This document shows, piece after piece, positions 1-5,691 of a stretch of 7,651 nucleotides of DNA (the first letter of the stretch is position 1; each line of letters opens with the position of its first letter). Under the pieces are notes generated by a model, which was not told the origin of the DNA, made no database searches, and saw only the letters and a list, made by a program, of their open reading frames with translations. This DNA comes from Candidatus Latescibacterota bacterium (lineage in GTDB: Bacteria; Latescibacterota; UBA2968; GCA-2709665), in NCBI GenBank assembly GCA_030746455.1, contig JASLMQ010000011.1:1-7651 (forward strand), given 5' to 3'. The translations under genes were made by a program, and so were the position numbers.

Positions 1-1056
1 GCGCTGTCGGCCCAACCCGATGTGGACCTGTGCCTGTTGGTCCCCAGGTCCTGGAAGCACCCACTCCGCGAAACCCGTTTCGAGCCCACTCCTGAAGATG
101 CGTGCTACCGCTCCTTCCCCATCCCGGTACACTTCAGCGGCAGCAACGGCCGATTCATGTTTCCCTGGATCGCCCTATCCAGGATCCTTAGAAGGGAAAG
201 GCCGGACATCCTGCACCTCGAGACCGATCTCCTCTGCCTCTCCGCGTTCCAGCTCATCCTGCTCAACCGGCTGGACACCCGGGCCCGAACGGTGTTCTTC
301 TCGTGGGAGAACCTCTACCACCGCCACCGACCGATCCGTCATTTCGTGGAGCATTACACGATCCACAATGCCGACCATCTCATTGCGGGCAATCGAGACG
401 CGAAGGACGTGCTGATCAGGAAGGGCATCGCCCGAGAACGGATAGGCACGATGCCCCAGATCGGCGTGACCGCCAGGAAGACGGACGAACGATACCCGCA
501 TCACCCTCCCGGCCCATACACTGTCGGGTTTGTCGGACGGCTCATCGAGGAGAAGGGTGTCTTCTCGCTGCTGGAGGCCTTCGCGTCCCTGCCCGATGAC
601 AGCCGGCTGCTCATGGTGGGAGATGGCCCGGCCAGGAGTGCGTTCTCCGAAATGGCGCGACGGCTGCAGGTCGCCGCCCGGGTCGAAATGACCGGTTCGG
701 TACCCTTCCACGATGTGGAGAGCTACCTGCGCCGGATGGACGTCCTGGTCCTTCCGTCGCTCACCACCAGGCTCTGGGCGGAGCAGTTCGGGCACGTGCT
801 CGTGGAGGCCATGGTGCTGGGCATACCGGTCGTGGGCTCTAGTTCCGGCGCGATACCTGAGGTGATCGGCGATGGGGGTCTCGTATTCCCCGAGGGCAAC
901 GCCGTCGAGCTCGCCGAGCGCCTCCAGCGTCTGGCCGATTCGCCAACGCTGAGGGTCAACCTGGGGCTGCTGGGTGAGGGCCGGTGTCGCAGGCTCTACA
1001 CCCACACCCGGATAGCCGAGCAGACCTGCCAGATCTACAGATCGCTGCTCGGATGA
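1..1056 (+). CDS. GT4-type glycosyltransferase (5' end outside window)
   Basis: This is a GT-B fold glycosyltransferase of group 1/GT4, predicted to move a sugar from a nucleotide-sugar donor to a glycan or lipid acceptor at the cytoplasmic face of the membrane. The reading frame is open to base 1 and continues with family-like residues (ALSAQPDV) before the first possible GTG at 22, so I treat the gene as cut by the window rather than starting there. Counting from that GTG, residues 1-160 are the acceptor-side Rossmann half. The donor-side half begins near 167 with VGFVGRLIEEKG (R173 and K178 are the usual phosphate-contacting pair), followed by LLMVGDGP (197-203) and MTGSVPFHDVESYL (223-236). 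The E-x7-E motif is E254/E262 in AEQFGHVLVEAM, followed by GIPVVGS and a GAIPEVIGDGG loop. Donor and acceptor cannot be told. The next gene lies 62 bases downstream on the same strand and could share the transcript, but no functional link is evident. Confidence 0.93.
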   Translation, partial: ALSAQPDVDLCLLVPRSWKHPLRETRFEPTPEDACYRSFPIPVHFSGSNGRFMFPWIALSRILRRERPDILHLETDLLCLSAFQLILLNRLDTRARTVFFSWENLYHRHRPIRHFVEHYTIHNADHLIAGNRDAKDVLIRKGIARERIGTMPQIGVTARKTDERYPHHPPGPYTVGFVGRLIEEKGVFSLLEAFASLPDDSRLLMVGDGPARSAFSEMARRLQVAARVEMTGSVPFHDVESYLRRMDVLVLPSLTTRLWAEQFGHVLVEAMVLGIPVVGSSSGAIPEVIGDGGLVFPEGNAVELAERLQRLADSPTLRVNLGLLGEGRCRRLYTHTRIAEQTCQIYRSLLG

Positions 1057-1118
1057 TACCCCTACAGGCCGATCCAGGCCGGGGCATCGGACCCACAGGG
1101 CCTGACGAAGGGTGAGCT

Positions 1119-2516
1119 ATGCAGATCACGTTCTGCGGCGGCGCTCAAACGGTAACGGGCTCGCAGTACGTCGTGTCCGTGAACGGACAGAGCATCCTGA
1201 TCGAATGCGGGCTCTTCCAGGGCCGCCGCGACGAGACCTACCAGCGGAACCGGAGGCACTGCTACGATCCGGCCCGGATCGACGCCGTCGTGCTCTCGCA
1301 TGCCCACATCGACCACAGCGGCAACATCCCCAACCTGGTCAGGAACGGCTATGACGGCCCCATCTACTCCACGGCGGCGACGGCCGATCTCTGCCAGATC
1401 ATGCTCCGCGACTCGGCCTTTCTCCAGTCGAGAGACGTGGAGTTCGTCAACAAGCGACGCAAGCGTCGGGGAGACGGGCCCATCGAGCCGCTCTACACCA
1501 TAGTCGACGCAGAAGAGGCGATGAGCCGCTTCGTCGGGGTCCAGTACGACAGGCGGCTCAACATACTTCCCGGGGTCCATGTCACCTTCCAGGAGGCCGG
1601 ACACATCCTGGGATCCTCGAGTCCCCTGCTCGAGATCGAAGAGGGCGGGCGCACGGTCCGCTTCGGGTACACCGGTGATCTCGGACGATATCACGTGCCG
1701 ATTCTGAGGGACCCCGACCCCTTCCAGGACCTCGACGTCCTTGTCATGGAGAGCACATACGGCAACCGGATCCATGGGCCCGACGAAAACATTGAGGAGG
1801 AGCTAGCCCACACCGTGAGGGAGGTCGCGGGCGCGGGCGGCAAGATCATCATCCCTGCTTTCGCCGTCGGCCGGACGCAGGTAATCGTCTACATGCTTCA
1901 CAAGCTCTGCAACGAGGGACGCATCCCCGAGATCCCGATGTTCGTCGACAGCCCCCTCGCCACATCGGCGACGCAGGTCTTCCGCACGCACCCGGAGTGC
2001 TTCGATCGCGACACCTACCAGAACTTCCTGGAACACCACGAAGACCCGTTCGGGTTCGGCAGGCTGAAGTATGTCGGCAGCGTCGAGGAGTCGAAGAAGC
2101 TGAACGGATTGCCCTACCCGCACATCATCATCTCCGCATCGGGCATGGCCGAGGGCGGGCGCGTGCTGCATCACCTCAGGAACAACATCGGCGATCGCAA
2201 GAACATGGTCCTTTTCGTCGGCTATGCCGCCCGGCACACGCTGGCACGTCGGATCATGGACGGAGAAAGGACGGTTCGAATCTTCGGCGAGCGCCACACC
2301 GTACGGTGCAAGGTGAAGACTATGGACGTCTTCAGCGCGCACGCGGATCGCGACGAGTTGCTCGCGTACGTGGACTTCTGTCCACCCAAGCGACTGCAGC
2401 ACCTGTTTCTGGTCCACGGTGAGCCCGGCGAGGCCCTGCCCCTCAAAGCCGACCTCGAGGAGAAGGGCTACCGCCAGGTCCACTATCCGGCTGACAGCGA
2501 AACCGCAGCCTTCTGA
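1119..2516 (+). CDS. MBL-fold beta-CASP ribonuclease with RMMBL domain
   Basis: The predicted product is a 465-residue zinc-dependent RNA hydrolase of the beta-CASP group (COG1236, the CPSF-73/Ysh1 and Thermus TTHA0252 type), probably a cytoplasmic endo- or exoribonuclease. The MBL core shows motif 2 as H61-x-H63-x-D65-H66, motif 3 at H162 (AGHILGS) and motif 4 at D187 (GYTGDLG). The beta-CASP region, about 205-365, has motif A at E211 (ESTYG) and PAFAVGRTQ (246-254). The C-terminal RNA-specificity (RMMBL) part has SASGMAEGGR (339-348), motif B at H408 (FSAHAD) and motif C at H433 (LVHGE). All expected metal ligands are present, so it should be active. Motif 1 reads IECG instead of the usual (I/L)DCG. 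The ATG follows a purine-rich site around 1107-1116 (AAGGGTGAG) at normal spacing. The length is close to that of related bacterial proteins. It is not RNase J: the RNase J-specific C-terminal domain is absent. The substrate is unknown. Confidence 0.93.
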   Translation: MQITFCGGAQTVTGSQYVVSVNGQSILIECGLFQGRRDETYQRNRRHCYDPARIDAVVLSHAHIDHSGNIPNLVRNGYDGPIYSTAATADLCQIMLRDSAFLQSRDVEFVNKRRKRRGDGPIEPLYTIVDAEEAMSRFVGVQYDRRLNILPGVHVTFQEAGHILGSSSPLLEIEEGGRTVRFGYTGDLGRYHVPILRDPDPFQDLDVLVMESTYGNRIHGPDENIEEELAHTVREVAGAGGKIIIPAFAVGRTQVIVYMLHKLCNEGRIPEIPMFVDSPLATSATQVFRTHPECFDRDTYQNFLEHHEDPFGFGRLKYVGSVEESKKLNGLPYPHIIISASGMAEGGRVLHHLRNNIGDRKNMVLFVGYAARHTLARRIMDGERTVRIFGERHTVRCKVKTMDVFSAHADRDELLAYVDFCPPKRLQHLFLVHGEPGEALPLKADLEEKGYRQVHYPADSETAAF

Positions 2517-2533
2517 CATCTCCCGAGCCGCCG

Positions 2534-4282
2534 TCAGCCGTCGTCCGTGGTCTGTGGTCTGTGGTCCGCCTTCTGTCTCACCCTCAAGGCTCTGAACCGG
2601 TTGATGGCCGCCGCTATCTCGGCCTTCCTCGGCAGTACGTAGTGGCCCAGGTGCCGTGGGCTCAGGATGTCCAGCCCTTCCCGCTCGAAGTCCGATACGA
2701 CGCCCTCCACGACCTCCCGCATCGTACGATCGTCGGCCATCCACCGGTCGCGTGCGTAGAGCATCGCATCCGCGATGGCCGCGGTCTGGCCTGGGTCCGC
2801 GATCTGTGCCACCGCCGACAGATCGATCGTCTCTTCACCGAACGAGATCGAGTGTCGTCCGCGGATGGCGATCTTCGCCCTGCGGCGTCCCCTGCTCGCA
2901 TCGATACTCCTGGCCAGCGGCATCCTCGGGGTCACACGCCCAAACCGCTCTCCCCCCTCATGCTTGCGCGCCGTCTGGTGGCGTTTCGCAATGGACAGAG
3001 CCGCATGGGTTGCGTCCCGCGGTCGGTACGCATCCATCAAGATCACCCGATCGGCGACATCGAAGTAGTCTCCGGATCCCCCGATCACCACGATAGTGGA
3101 GACGCCCAGGTCGTCATACAGCTGCCGCACCTTGTCGATGAAGGGCGTGATCGGCTCCTTTTCGCCGGCCACCAGCTCCTGCATCCGATGATCTCGGATC
3201 ATGAAGTTCGTGGCCGATGTGTCCTCGTCGATCAGCAGCAAGGAGGTCCCCACTTCGAGGGACTCGATGATGTTTGCGGCCTGCGAGGTGCTGCCGCTGG
3301 CCTCCCCCGTGGAGAACGCCGACGTATCCCCGTCGCACGGCAGGTTTCCGATGAACGGGCGGATGTCCACCTGCTCGATGCGCCGACCGTCCTCCGCTCG
3401 GATCTTCACCGCGTCGTGAACCGTCACGACGAGCTCCCGACCATCTCCCGGTATGCGGTTGTAGACCCCTGCCTCCAGGGCCCTAAGCAGCGTGGACTTG
3501 CCGTGGTAGCCACCACCCACGATCAACGTCACCCCCACCGGGATTCCCATACCCGACACCTCGCCTCGGTTCGGAAGCTCGATGGTCACCCGGAAGCGCT
3601 CGGGCGTCTTGAAGGCGACGGCCCTGTTCCCGACCATGGGTCTGTCGTCCACTCCGCTTCGCCGGGGTAGCACCGCCCCCTCCGGCACGAAGGCCGCCAG
3701 TCCGAGATCAGCAAGCTGTTCCCGCAACGCGTCTTGATCCTCGATCGCCTCGACGTGCGAGTACAGAATCTCCCTGTCGTGCCGGTCGAACCAGAGAGAG
3801 GAAGTAACAATCGCCGGCAGTTCTCCGAAGAACATGTCCTCCGCCTGGTGCCCCATCACGCGTCTGCCGCGCGCGGGCAAGCCCATAGTGAACCGTGCCT
3901 CCACTCGATCCCTGTCGACGAGTACCGACGTTCGCTCCAGCACCTCCTGTCCGGGACGCTGGATGTGGACCTCACCGCTCCGTCCTGTTCCTCTCCGGCC
4001 TCGGGTGAGCTCACCGATGCCCTGGGCGAACCTGCGCGTCAGGAGATCGCAGAGCCCCACCCGGCGGTTCCGTGATCGGTACGTGTCATCCGGGAAGCGA
4101 GCCAGCTCCTGCGGGACCTGAACCCGGACCCGGCTTGGCGACGCGAAGGGATCCCCCTGGACATGGTCGATGAGCAGGAGGTAGCTTCCGAAGTCGTACA
4201 CGCCTCGAAGGTCTTTGTAGGCCGGGTATCCACGGCCGTCGATGCGGCGCAAGATATGCTGCAGATCCTCTGCGTTCTGCAC
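2534..4282 (-). CDS. ABC-class P-loop ATPase, COG3044/PF09818 type
   Basis: This 582-residue soluble protein belongs to the family named 'predicted ATPase of the ABC class'. It has no membrane segments, so it is not a transporter. Numbered from the GTG start, the N-terminal family region holds IDGRGYPAYKDLRGVYDF (14-31) and IDHVQGDPFASPSRV (38-52). The Walker A is GGGYHGKST (256-264, lysine 262), followed by GVYNRIPGDGRE. An ABC-signature-like SGSTSQ lies at 329-334 and the Walker B LLLIDED at 348-354, then TSATNFMIRD. Known: members are poorly characterised; the trypanosome homologue MRB1590 is linked to mitochondrial RNA editing. I chose GTG at 4282 because AGGAGG lies seven bases upstream and the family-like sequence begins there; the ATG at 4381 would start upstream of a terminator hairpin. 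The last dozen residues (KADHRPQTTDDG) are encoded by a heptamer repeat and look like a non-conserved tail. A role in RNA metabolism is only an inference. Confidence 0.9.
   Translation of the reverse strand: MQNAEDLQHILRRIDGRGYPAYKDLRGVYDFGSYLLLIDHVQGDPFASPSRVRVQVPQELARFPDDTYRSRNRRVGLCDLLTRRFAQGIGELTRGRRGTGRSGEVHIQRPGQEVLERTSVLVDRDRVEARFTMGLPARGRRVMGHQAEDMFFGELPAIVTSSLWFDRHDREILYSHVEAIEDQDALREQLADLGLAAFVPEGAVLPRRSGVDDRPMVGNRAVAFKTPERFRVTIELPNRGEVSGMGIPVGVTLIVGGGYHGKSTLLRALEAGVYNRIPGDGRELVVTVHDAVKIRAEDGRRIEQVDIRPFIGNLPCDGDTSAFSTGEASGSTSQAANIIESLEVGTSLLLIDEDTSATNFMIRDHRMQELVAGEKEPITPFIDKVRQLYDDLGVSTIVVIGGSGDYFDVADRVILMDAYRPRDATHAALSIAKRHQTARKHEGGERFGRVTPRMPLARSIDASRGRRRAKIAIRGRHSISFGEETIDLSAVAQIADPGQTAAIADAMLYARDRWMADDRTMREVVEGVVSDFEREGLDILSPRHLGHYVLPRKAEIAAAINRFRALRVRQKADHRPQTTDDG
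2543..2570. repeat. Heptamer tandem repeat at the 3' end of the ATPase gene
   Basis: Four consecutive 7-base units are seen on the plus strand: GTCCGTG, GTCTGTG, GTCTGTG and GTCCGCC. They lie just inside the 3' end of the minus-strand ATPase gene, whose stop codon is at 2534-2536. There they encode the low-complexity C-terminal tail (KADHRPQTTDDG). The seven-base period is not a codon multiple, so the repeat is not a selected peptide repeat. It looks like an intergenic-type simple repeat into which the reading frame runs. It is too short and unspaced to be a CRISPR array. Confidence 0.8.
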
Positions 4283-4289
4283 GGTGCTC

Positions 4290-4295
4290 CCTCCT
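4290..4295 (-). promoter_or_regulatory. Ribosome binding site of the ABC ATPase gene
   Basis: The minus strand reads AGGAGG here, inside the purine run GGGAGGAGGGAG, seven bases before a GTG at 4282-4280. This decides the start: it places initiation just before the conserved N-terminal region of the family and excludes the 33 residues encoded further upstream, which run through the terminator and resemble no family sequence. Confidence 0.85.
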
Positions 4296-4324
4296 CCCGG
4301 TGGTTCACCCCGGGCTGTCGGGCC

Positions 4325-4370
4325 AAACAAAGAAGGCAGAAGACAGCGCTGCGGCCGTCCTCTGCCTCCT
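4325..4370 (-). terminator. Intrinsic terminator after rplI
   Basis: On the minus strand the arm GGAGGCAGAGGAC (4369-4357) pairs with GTCTTCTGCCTTC (4344-4332) over 13 base pairs with two G-U pairs. The stem extends inward by three more pairs (GGC/GCT) around a six-base loop and outward by one A-U pair. It is followed directly by the U-rich run TTTGTTT (4331-4325). It lies about 80 bases after the rplI stop codon and upstream of the ATPase start, so it should end the rpsF-rpsR-rplI transcript. The ATPase gene would then need read-through or a promoter inside or just beyond this hairpin; I see no clear promoter there. Confidence 0.85.
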
Positions 4371-4436
4371 ATGTGGTTCATGTGTTGTCTGCCCGGGCTC
4401 CGAAGGCCCGCGCTGTCTCGCGCGCCCTTTCGAGAC
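4341..4436 (-). promoter_or_regulatory. Hairpin series after rplI with a pairing that competes with the terminator
   Basis: Two further hairpins precede the terminator in the minus-strand RNA. One is GTCTCG/CGAGAC (4436-4431 with 4420-4415). The other is CGGGCC-UUCG-G(A)GCCCG (4410-4394), a UUCG tetraloop with one bulged A. In addition AGACAGCGC (4418-4410) is a perfect 9-bp complement of GCGCTGTCT (4349-4341). That second segment includes part of the terminator's 3' arm and part of its inner stem, and the first overlaps an arm of hairpin one, so the folds are mutually exclusive. This is the arrangement of an attenuator. It could instead be only mRNA 3'-end stabilisation. The pairing is seen in the sequence; the regulation is inferred. 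Confidence 0.4.
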
Positions 4437-4447
4437 CTGAGAGGCTG

Positions 4448-4891
4448 CTACTCCTTGACCACCCAGACCTTGACCACGGCTTCGACCTCGGCGTGAAGTC
4501 GGATGGTGATGTCGTAGACGCCCAGGGAGCGGATAGGCTCCTCGAGTTCGACCGCACGGCGGCCGATGTCGAATCCCTGCTCCTTCAACAGGTCCGCGAT
4601 CTGCTGGGACGTGACGGAACCGAAGATCCGATCCTCTTCGCCCACGGCCACCGGGACCGTGCAGGAAGCCTTGACCAGGTCCTTTGCGAGCTTCTCGGCT
4701 TCTCGCTTCTCGCGTGTATTCTGCGCCTCTCGTTGGCGGCGCACCTCTTCGTAGACTGCCATATTGCCCTTGTTGGCGACCAGGGCGAGTTTCCGGGGGA
4801 TGAGGAAGTTCCGGGCGTAGCCGTCCTTGACCTCGACGACCTCCCCGGCGTCTCCCAACCGGTCCATGGATTCCGTAAGTATCACCTTCAT
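4448..4891 (-). CDS. rplI: Large-subunit ribosomal protein bL9
   Basis: The product is the 147-residue ribosomal protein bL9, which binds 23S rRNA near the L1 stalk through its N-terminal domain and helps maintain reading frame. The N-domain (about 1-45) starts MKVILTES and carries the family signature KDGYARNFLIP (22-32). A charged connecting helix (about 45-75, rich in R, E and K) leads to the C-terminal domain (about 80-147) containing IFGSVTSQQIADLL (89-102). The length is normal for the family. I start at ATG 4891, which has AAGGAA eight bases upstream. The frame stays open to an ATG at 4987, but that extension has no family similarity and would begin before most of the gap after rpsR. 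It is the last gene of the rpsF-rpsR-rplI cluster, with a strong terminator downstream. A 7-bp inverted repeat places one arm directly before its start codon. Confidence 0.98.
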   Translation of the reverse strand: MKVILTESMDRLGDAGEVVEVKDGYARNFLIPRKLALVANKGNMAVYEEVRRQREAQNTREKREAEKLAKDLVKASCTVPVAVGEEDRIFGSVTSQQIADLLKEQGFDIGRRAVELEEPIRSLGVYDITIRLHAEVEAVVKVWVVKE

Positions 4892-4892
4892 G

Positions 4893-4980
4893 AATCGCGT
4901 TCCTTTATCAAGTCCTCTGTCAAGAGCAAGCACGAGCCCGCCCGACCGCTGGCCTCGGTGATTCCAAGCCCGCCGCGATT
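4893..4980 (-). promoter_or_regulatory. Inverted repeat framing the rpsR-rplI gap
   Basis: In the minus-strand RNA, AATCGCG (4980-4974), shortly after the rpsR stop, is a perfect complement of CGCGATT (4899-4893). The second copy occupies the spacer between the rplI ribosome-binding site AAGGAA (4905-4900) and its ATG. Pairing would hide the rplI initiation region under a loop of about 74 bases. Seven isolated base pairs over that distance is weak evidence, so this is a candidate only. The 102-base gap otherwise holds no gene that I can recognise. Confidence 0.2.
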
Positions 4981-4993
4981 GGGTCACGTGCAG

Positions 4994-5218
4994 CTATCGC
5001 ACCGAGTCGGCAGCGAAGGGCAGTAGCGCAATCTGGCGAGCCCGCTTTAGGGCTCGGGTCACTTCACGCTGGTGCCTCGCGCACGTCCCCGACATCCGTC
5101 GGGGTATGATCTTGCCTCGCTCGGTGATGAACCGCTGGAGCAGCCGCACATCCTTGTAGTCGATCGTCAGCGTCTTGTCCTCGCAAAAGCGGCAGACCTT
5201 CACTCGCCCCCGGTTCAT
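4994..5218 (-). CDS. rpsR: Small-subunit ribosomal protein bS18, Cys-containing form
   Basis: This 74-residue protein is bS18, which binds the 16S rRNA platform as a heterodimer with bS6. The core [19 protein letters not shown] (19-37) followed by [13 protein letters not shown] (39-51) and [13 protein letters not shown] (56-68) is diagnostic. Four potential zinc ligands are present: C9 and C12 (CRFC) and C46 and H49 (CARH). This is therefore the zinc-ribbon-type 'C+' form rather than the Cys-depleted form that some genomes carry under zinc control. The ATG overlaps the rpsF stop by four bases (ATGA), and GGAGGT lies six bases upstream inside rpsF. The two genes are therefore probably translationally coupled, which suits a 1:1 complex. 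No ssb gene separates it from rpsF, unlike the common rpsF-ssb-rpsR order. Confidence 0.98.
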   Translation of the reverse strand: MNRGRVKVCRFCEDKTLTIDYKDVRLLQRFITERGKIIPRRMSGTCARHQREVTRALKRARQIALLPFAADSVR

Positions 5219-5586
5219 GGCTGCACCTCCTCTTCTTCCTCCTCCGCCTCGGCGGGCGTTTCCTGAGGCTCTTCCTCTGCCTCCTCGACCTCGAATTCCT
5301 CCTCGACGGCTACGACCATGTGGCGAAGCACCGACTCGTCCAGCTTGCAGCTTCGGTCCAGCTCAGAGAGGACCTTTGCGTCTCCGCGGAACTGGTAGAT
5401 GGCGTAGATCGCCTGCTGCTGCTTGCGGACCTCATAGGCGAGTTTCCGCGCACCCCAGCGGTCGATGTTGACGACCTCGCCTCCCTGCCCCGCAATCATG
5501 TCTTCGTACCGCTTGATGGCCTCCTCCACTCCCTCATCCGGGATTTGGGAGTCGACCATCACTGTCAACTCGTAGTTCTTCGTCAT
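5215..5586 (-). CDS. rpsF: Small-subunit ribosomal protein bS6 with acidic tail
   Basis: The 123-residue product is bS6, the partner of bS18 on the central domain of 16S rRNA. Family features are the start [16 protein letters not shown] (3-18), the central [19 protein letters not shown] (41-59) and the strand [10 protein letters not shown] (61-70). From about residue 95 the chain becomes an acidic tail in which 17 of the last 29 residues are Glu, including a run of six before VQP. In E. coli, glutamates are added to S6 after translation by RimK; here an acidic tail is encoded. I chose ATG 5586 because GAGGGG (5600-5595) stands eight bases upstream. The in-frame GTG at 5595 overlaps that site, so it is unlikely to be the start. 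It is the first gene of the cluster, preceded by a structured leader that may be autoregulatory. Confidence 0.97.
   Translation of the reverse strand: MTKNYELTVMVDSQIPDEGVEEAIKRYEDMIAGQGGEVVNIDRWGARKLAYEVRKQQQAIYAIYQFRGDAKVLSELDRSCKLDESVLRHMVVAVEEEFEVEEAEEEPQETPAEAEEEEEEVQP
5225..5230 (-). promoter_or_regulatory. Ribosome binding site of rpsR inside rpsF
   Basis: The minus strand reads GGAGGT, six bases before the rpsR ATG (5218) and within the codons for the last residues of bS6. It is a near-perfect match to the anti-Shine-Dalgarno sequence and, with the ATGA overlap, supports coupled translation or re-initiation. Confidence 0.85.
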
Positions 5587-5592
5587 TCGAGA

Positions 5593-5666
5593 CACCCCTC
5601 GGACGTAAGGCCCGGGATCACCGTCCCGGGCGGGGCTTTGTGGAGTGGCCGCGGGATTCCGCGGCC
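5593..5666 (-). promoter_or_regulatory. Structured rpsF leader, candidate S6:S18 binding motif
   Basis: Seen in the minus-strand RNA: a perfect 8-bp hairpin GGCCGCGG-AATC-CCGCGGCC (5666-5647), then a second 8-bp hairpin GCCCGGGA-CGGTGA-TCCCGGGC (5631-5610). The second hairpin is enclosed by a 3-bp AAG/CTT helix, with an internal loop between them containing CCCCG. Farther out, CACTCC (5647-5642) can pair with GGGGTG (5598-5593), which covers the rpsF ribosome-binding site GAGGGG. Known: in many bacteria the S6:S18 complex binds a CCG presented in a bulge between a stem and a hairpin in the rpsF leader. The location and the CCG next to the hairpin fit that motif. Identity with it is inferred, because the weak 3-bp helix is the only support for the bulge. 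Confidence 0.45.
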
Positions 5667-5691
5667 CCGGATTATTAGCCTGGAATCGTAC

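Noticed and set aside
175..1005. Minus-strand ORF of 276 codons opposite the glycosyltransferase
   Set aside because: It is an antisense shadow; the plus strand carries the EX7E and donor-site motifs.
1057..1118. Short CCGAT/ATCGG inverted repeat between the glycosyltransferase and nuclease genes
   Set aside because: Only five base pairs with a 12-base loop and no T-run; consistent with chance in GC-rich DNA.
1062..1775. Minus-strand ORF opposite the beta-CASP nuclease
   Set aside because: No recognisable motif is present, and the overlapping plus-strand gene has all metal ligands in place.
2561..3670. Long plus-strand ORF of 369 codons opposite the ABC ATPase gene
   Set aside because: Its product is rich in H, R, P and G with no recognisable motif, and it lies fully opposite a gene with intact family motifs. 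It is the usual antisense shadow of GC-rich coding DNA.
4283..4381. Upstream ATG start (4381) for the ABC ATPase
   Set aside because: The extra 33 residues run through the terminator hairpin and are not family-like; AGGAGG favours the GTG at 4282.
4900..4923. TTGACA on the minus strand as a -35 box for rplI
   Set aside because: No acceptable -10 hexamer lies 16-18 bases downstream; the expected position falls at the rplI spacer sequence.
4892..4987. Upstream ATG start (4987) for rplI
   Set aside because: It would add 32 residues before the canonical MKVIL start; the ATG at 4891 has its own AAGGAA at proper spacing.
4163..5026. Plus-strand ORF of 287 codons opposite rplI and the ATPase start
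   Set aside because: It runs across two unrelated minus-strand genes and their gap, has no ribosome-binding site or family similarity, and covers well-identified bL9.
5647..5666. GC-rich hairpin after hppA as an intrinsic terminator
   Set aside because: The 8-bp stem is perfect, but no T-run follows it on either strand, so I treat it as part of the rpsF leader.
5671..5677. TAATAAT on the minus strand as a -10 box of an rpsF promoter
   Set aside because: It resembles a -10 element, but no matching -35 stands about 17 bases upstream, and the predicted start would fall inside the first leader hairpin. Not strong enough to list.
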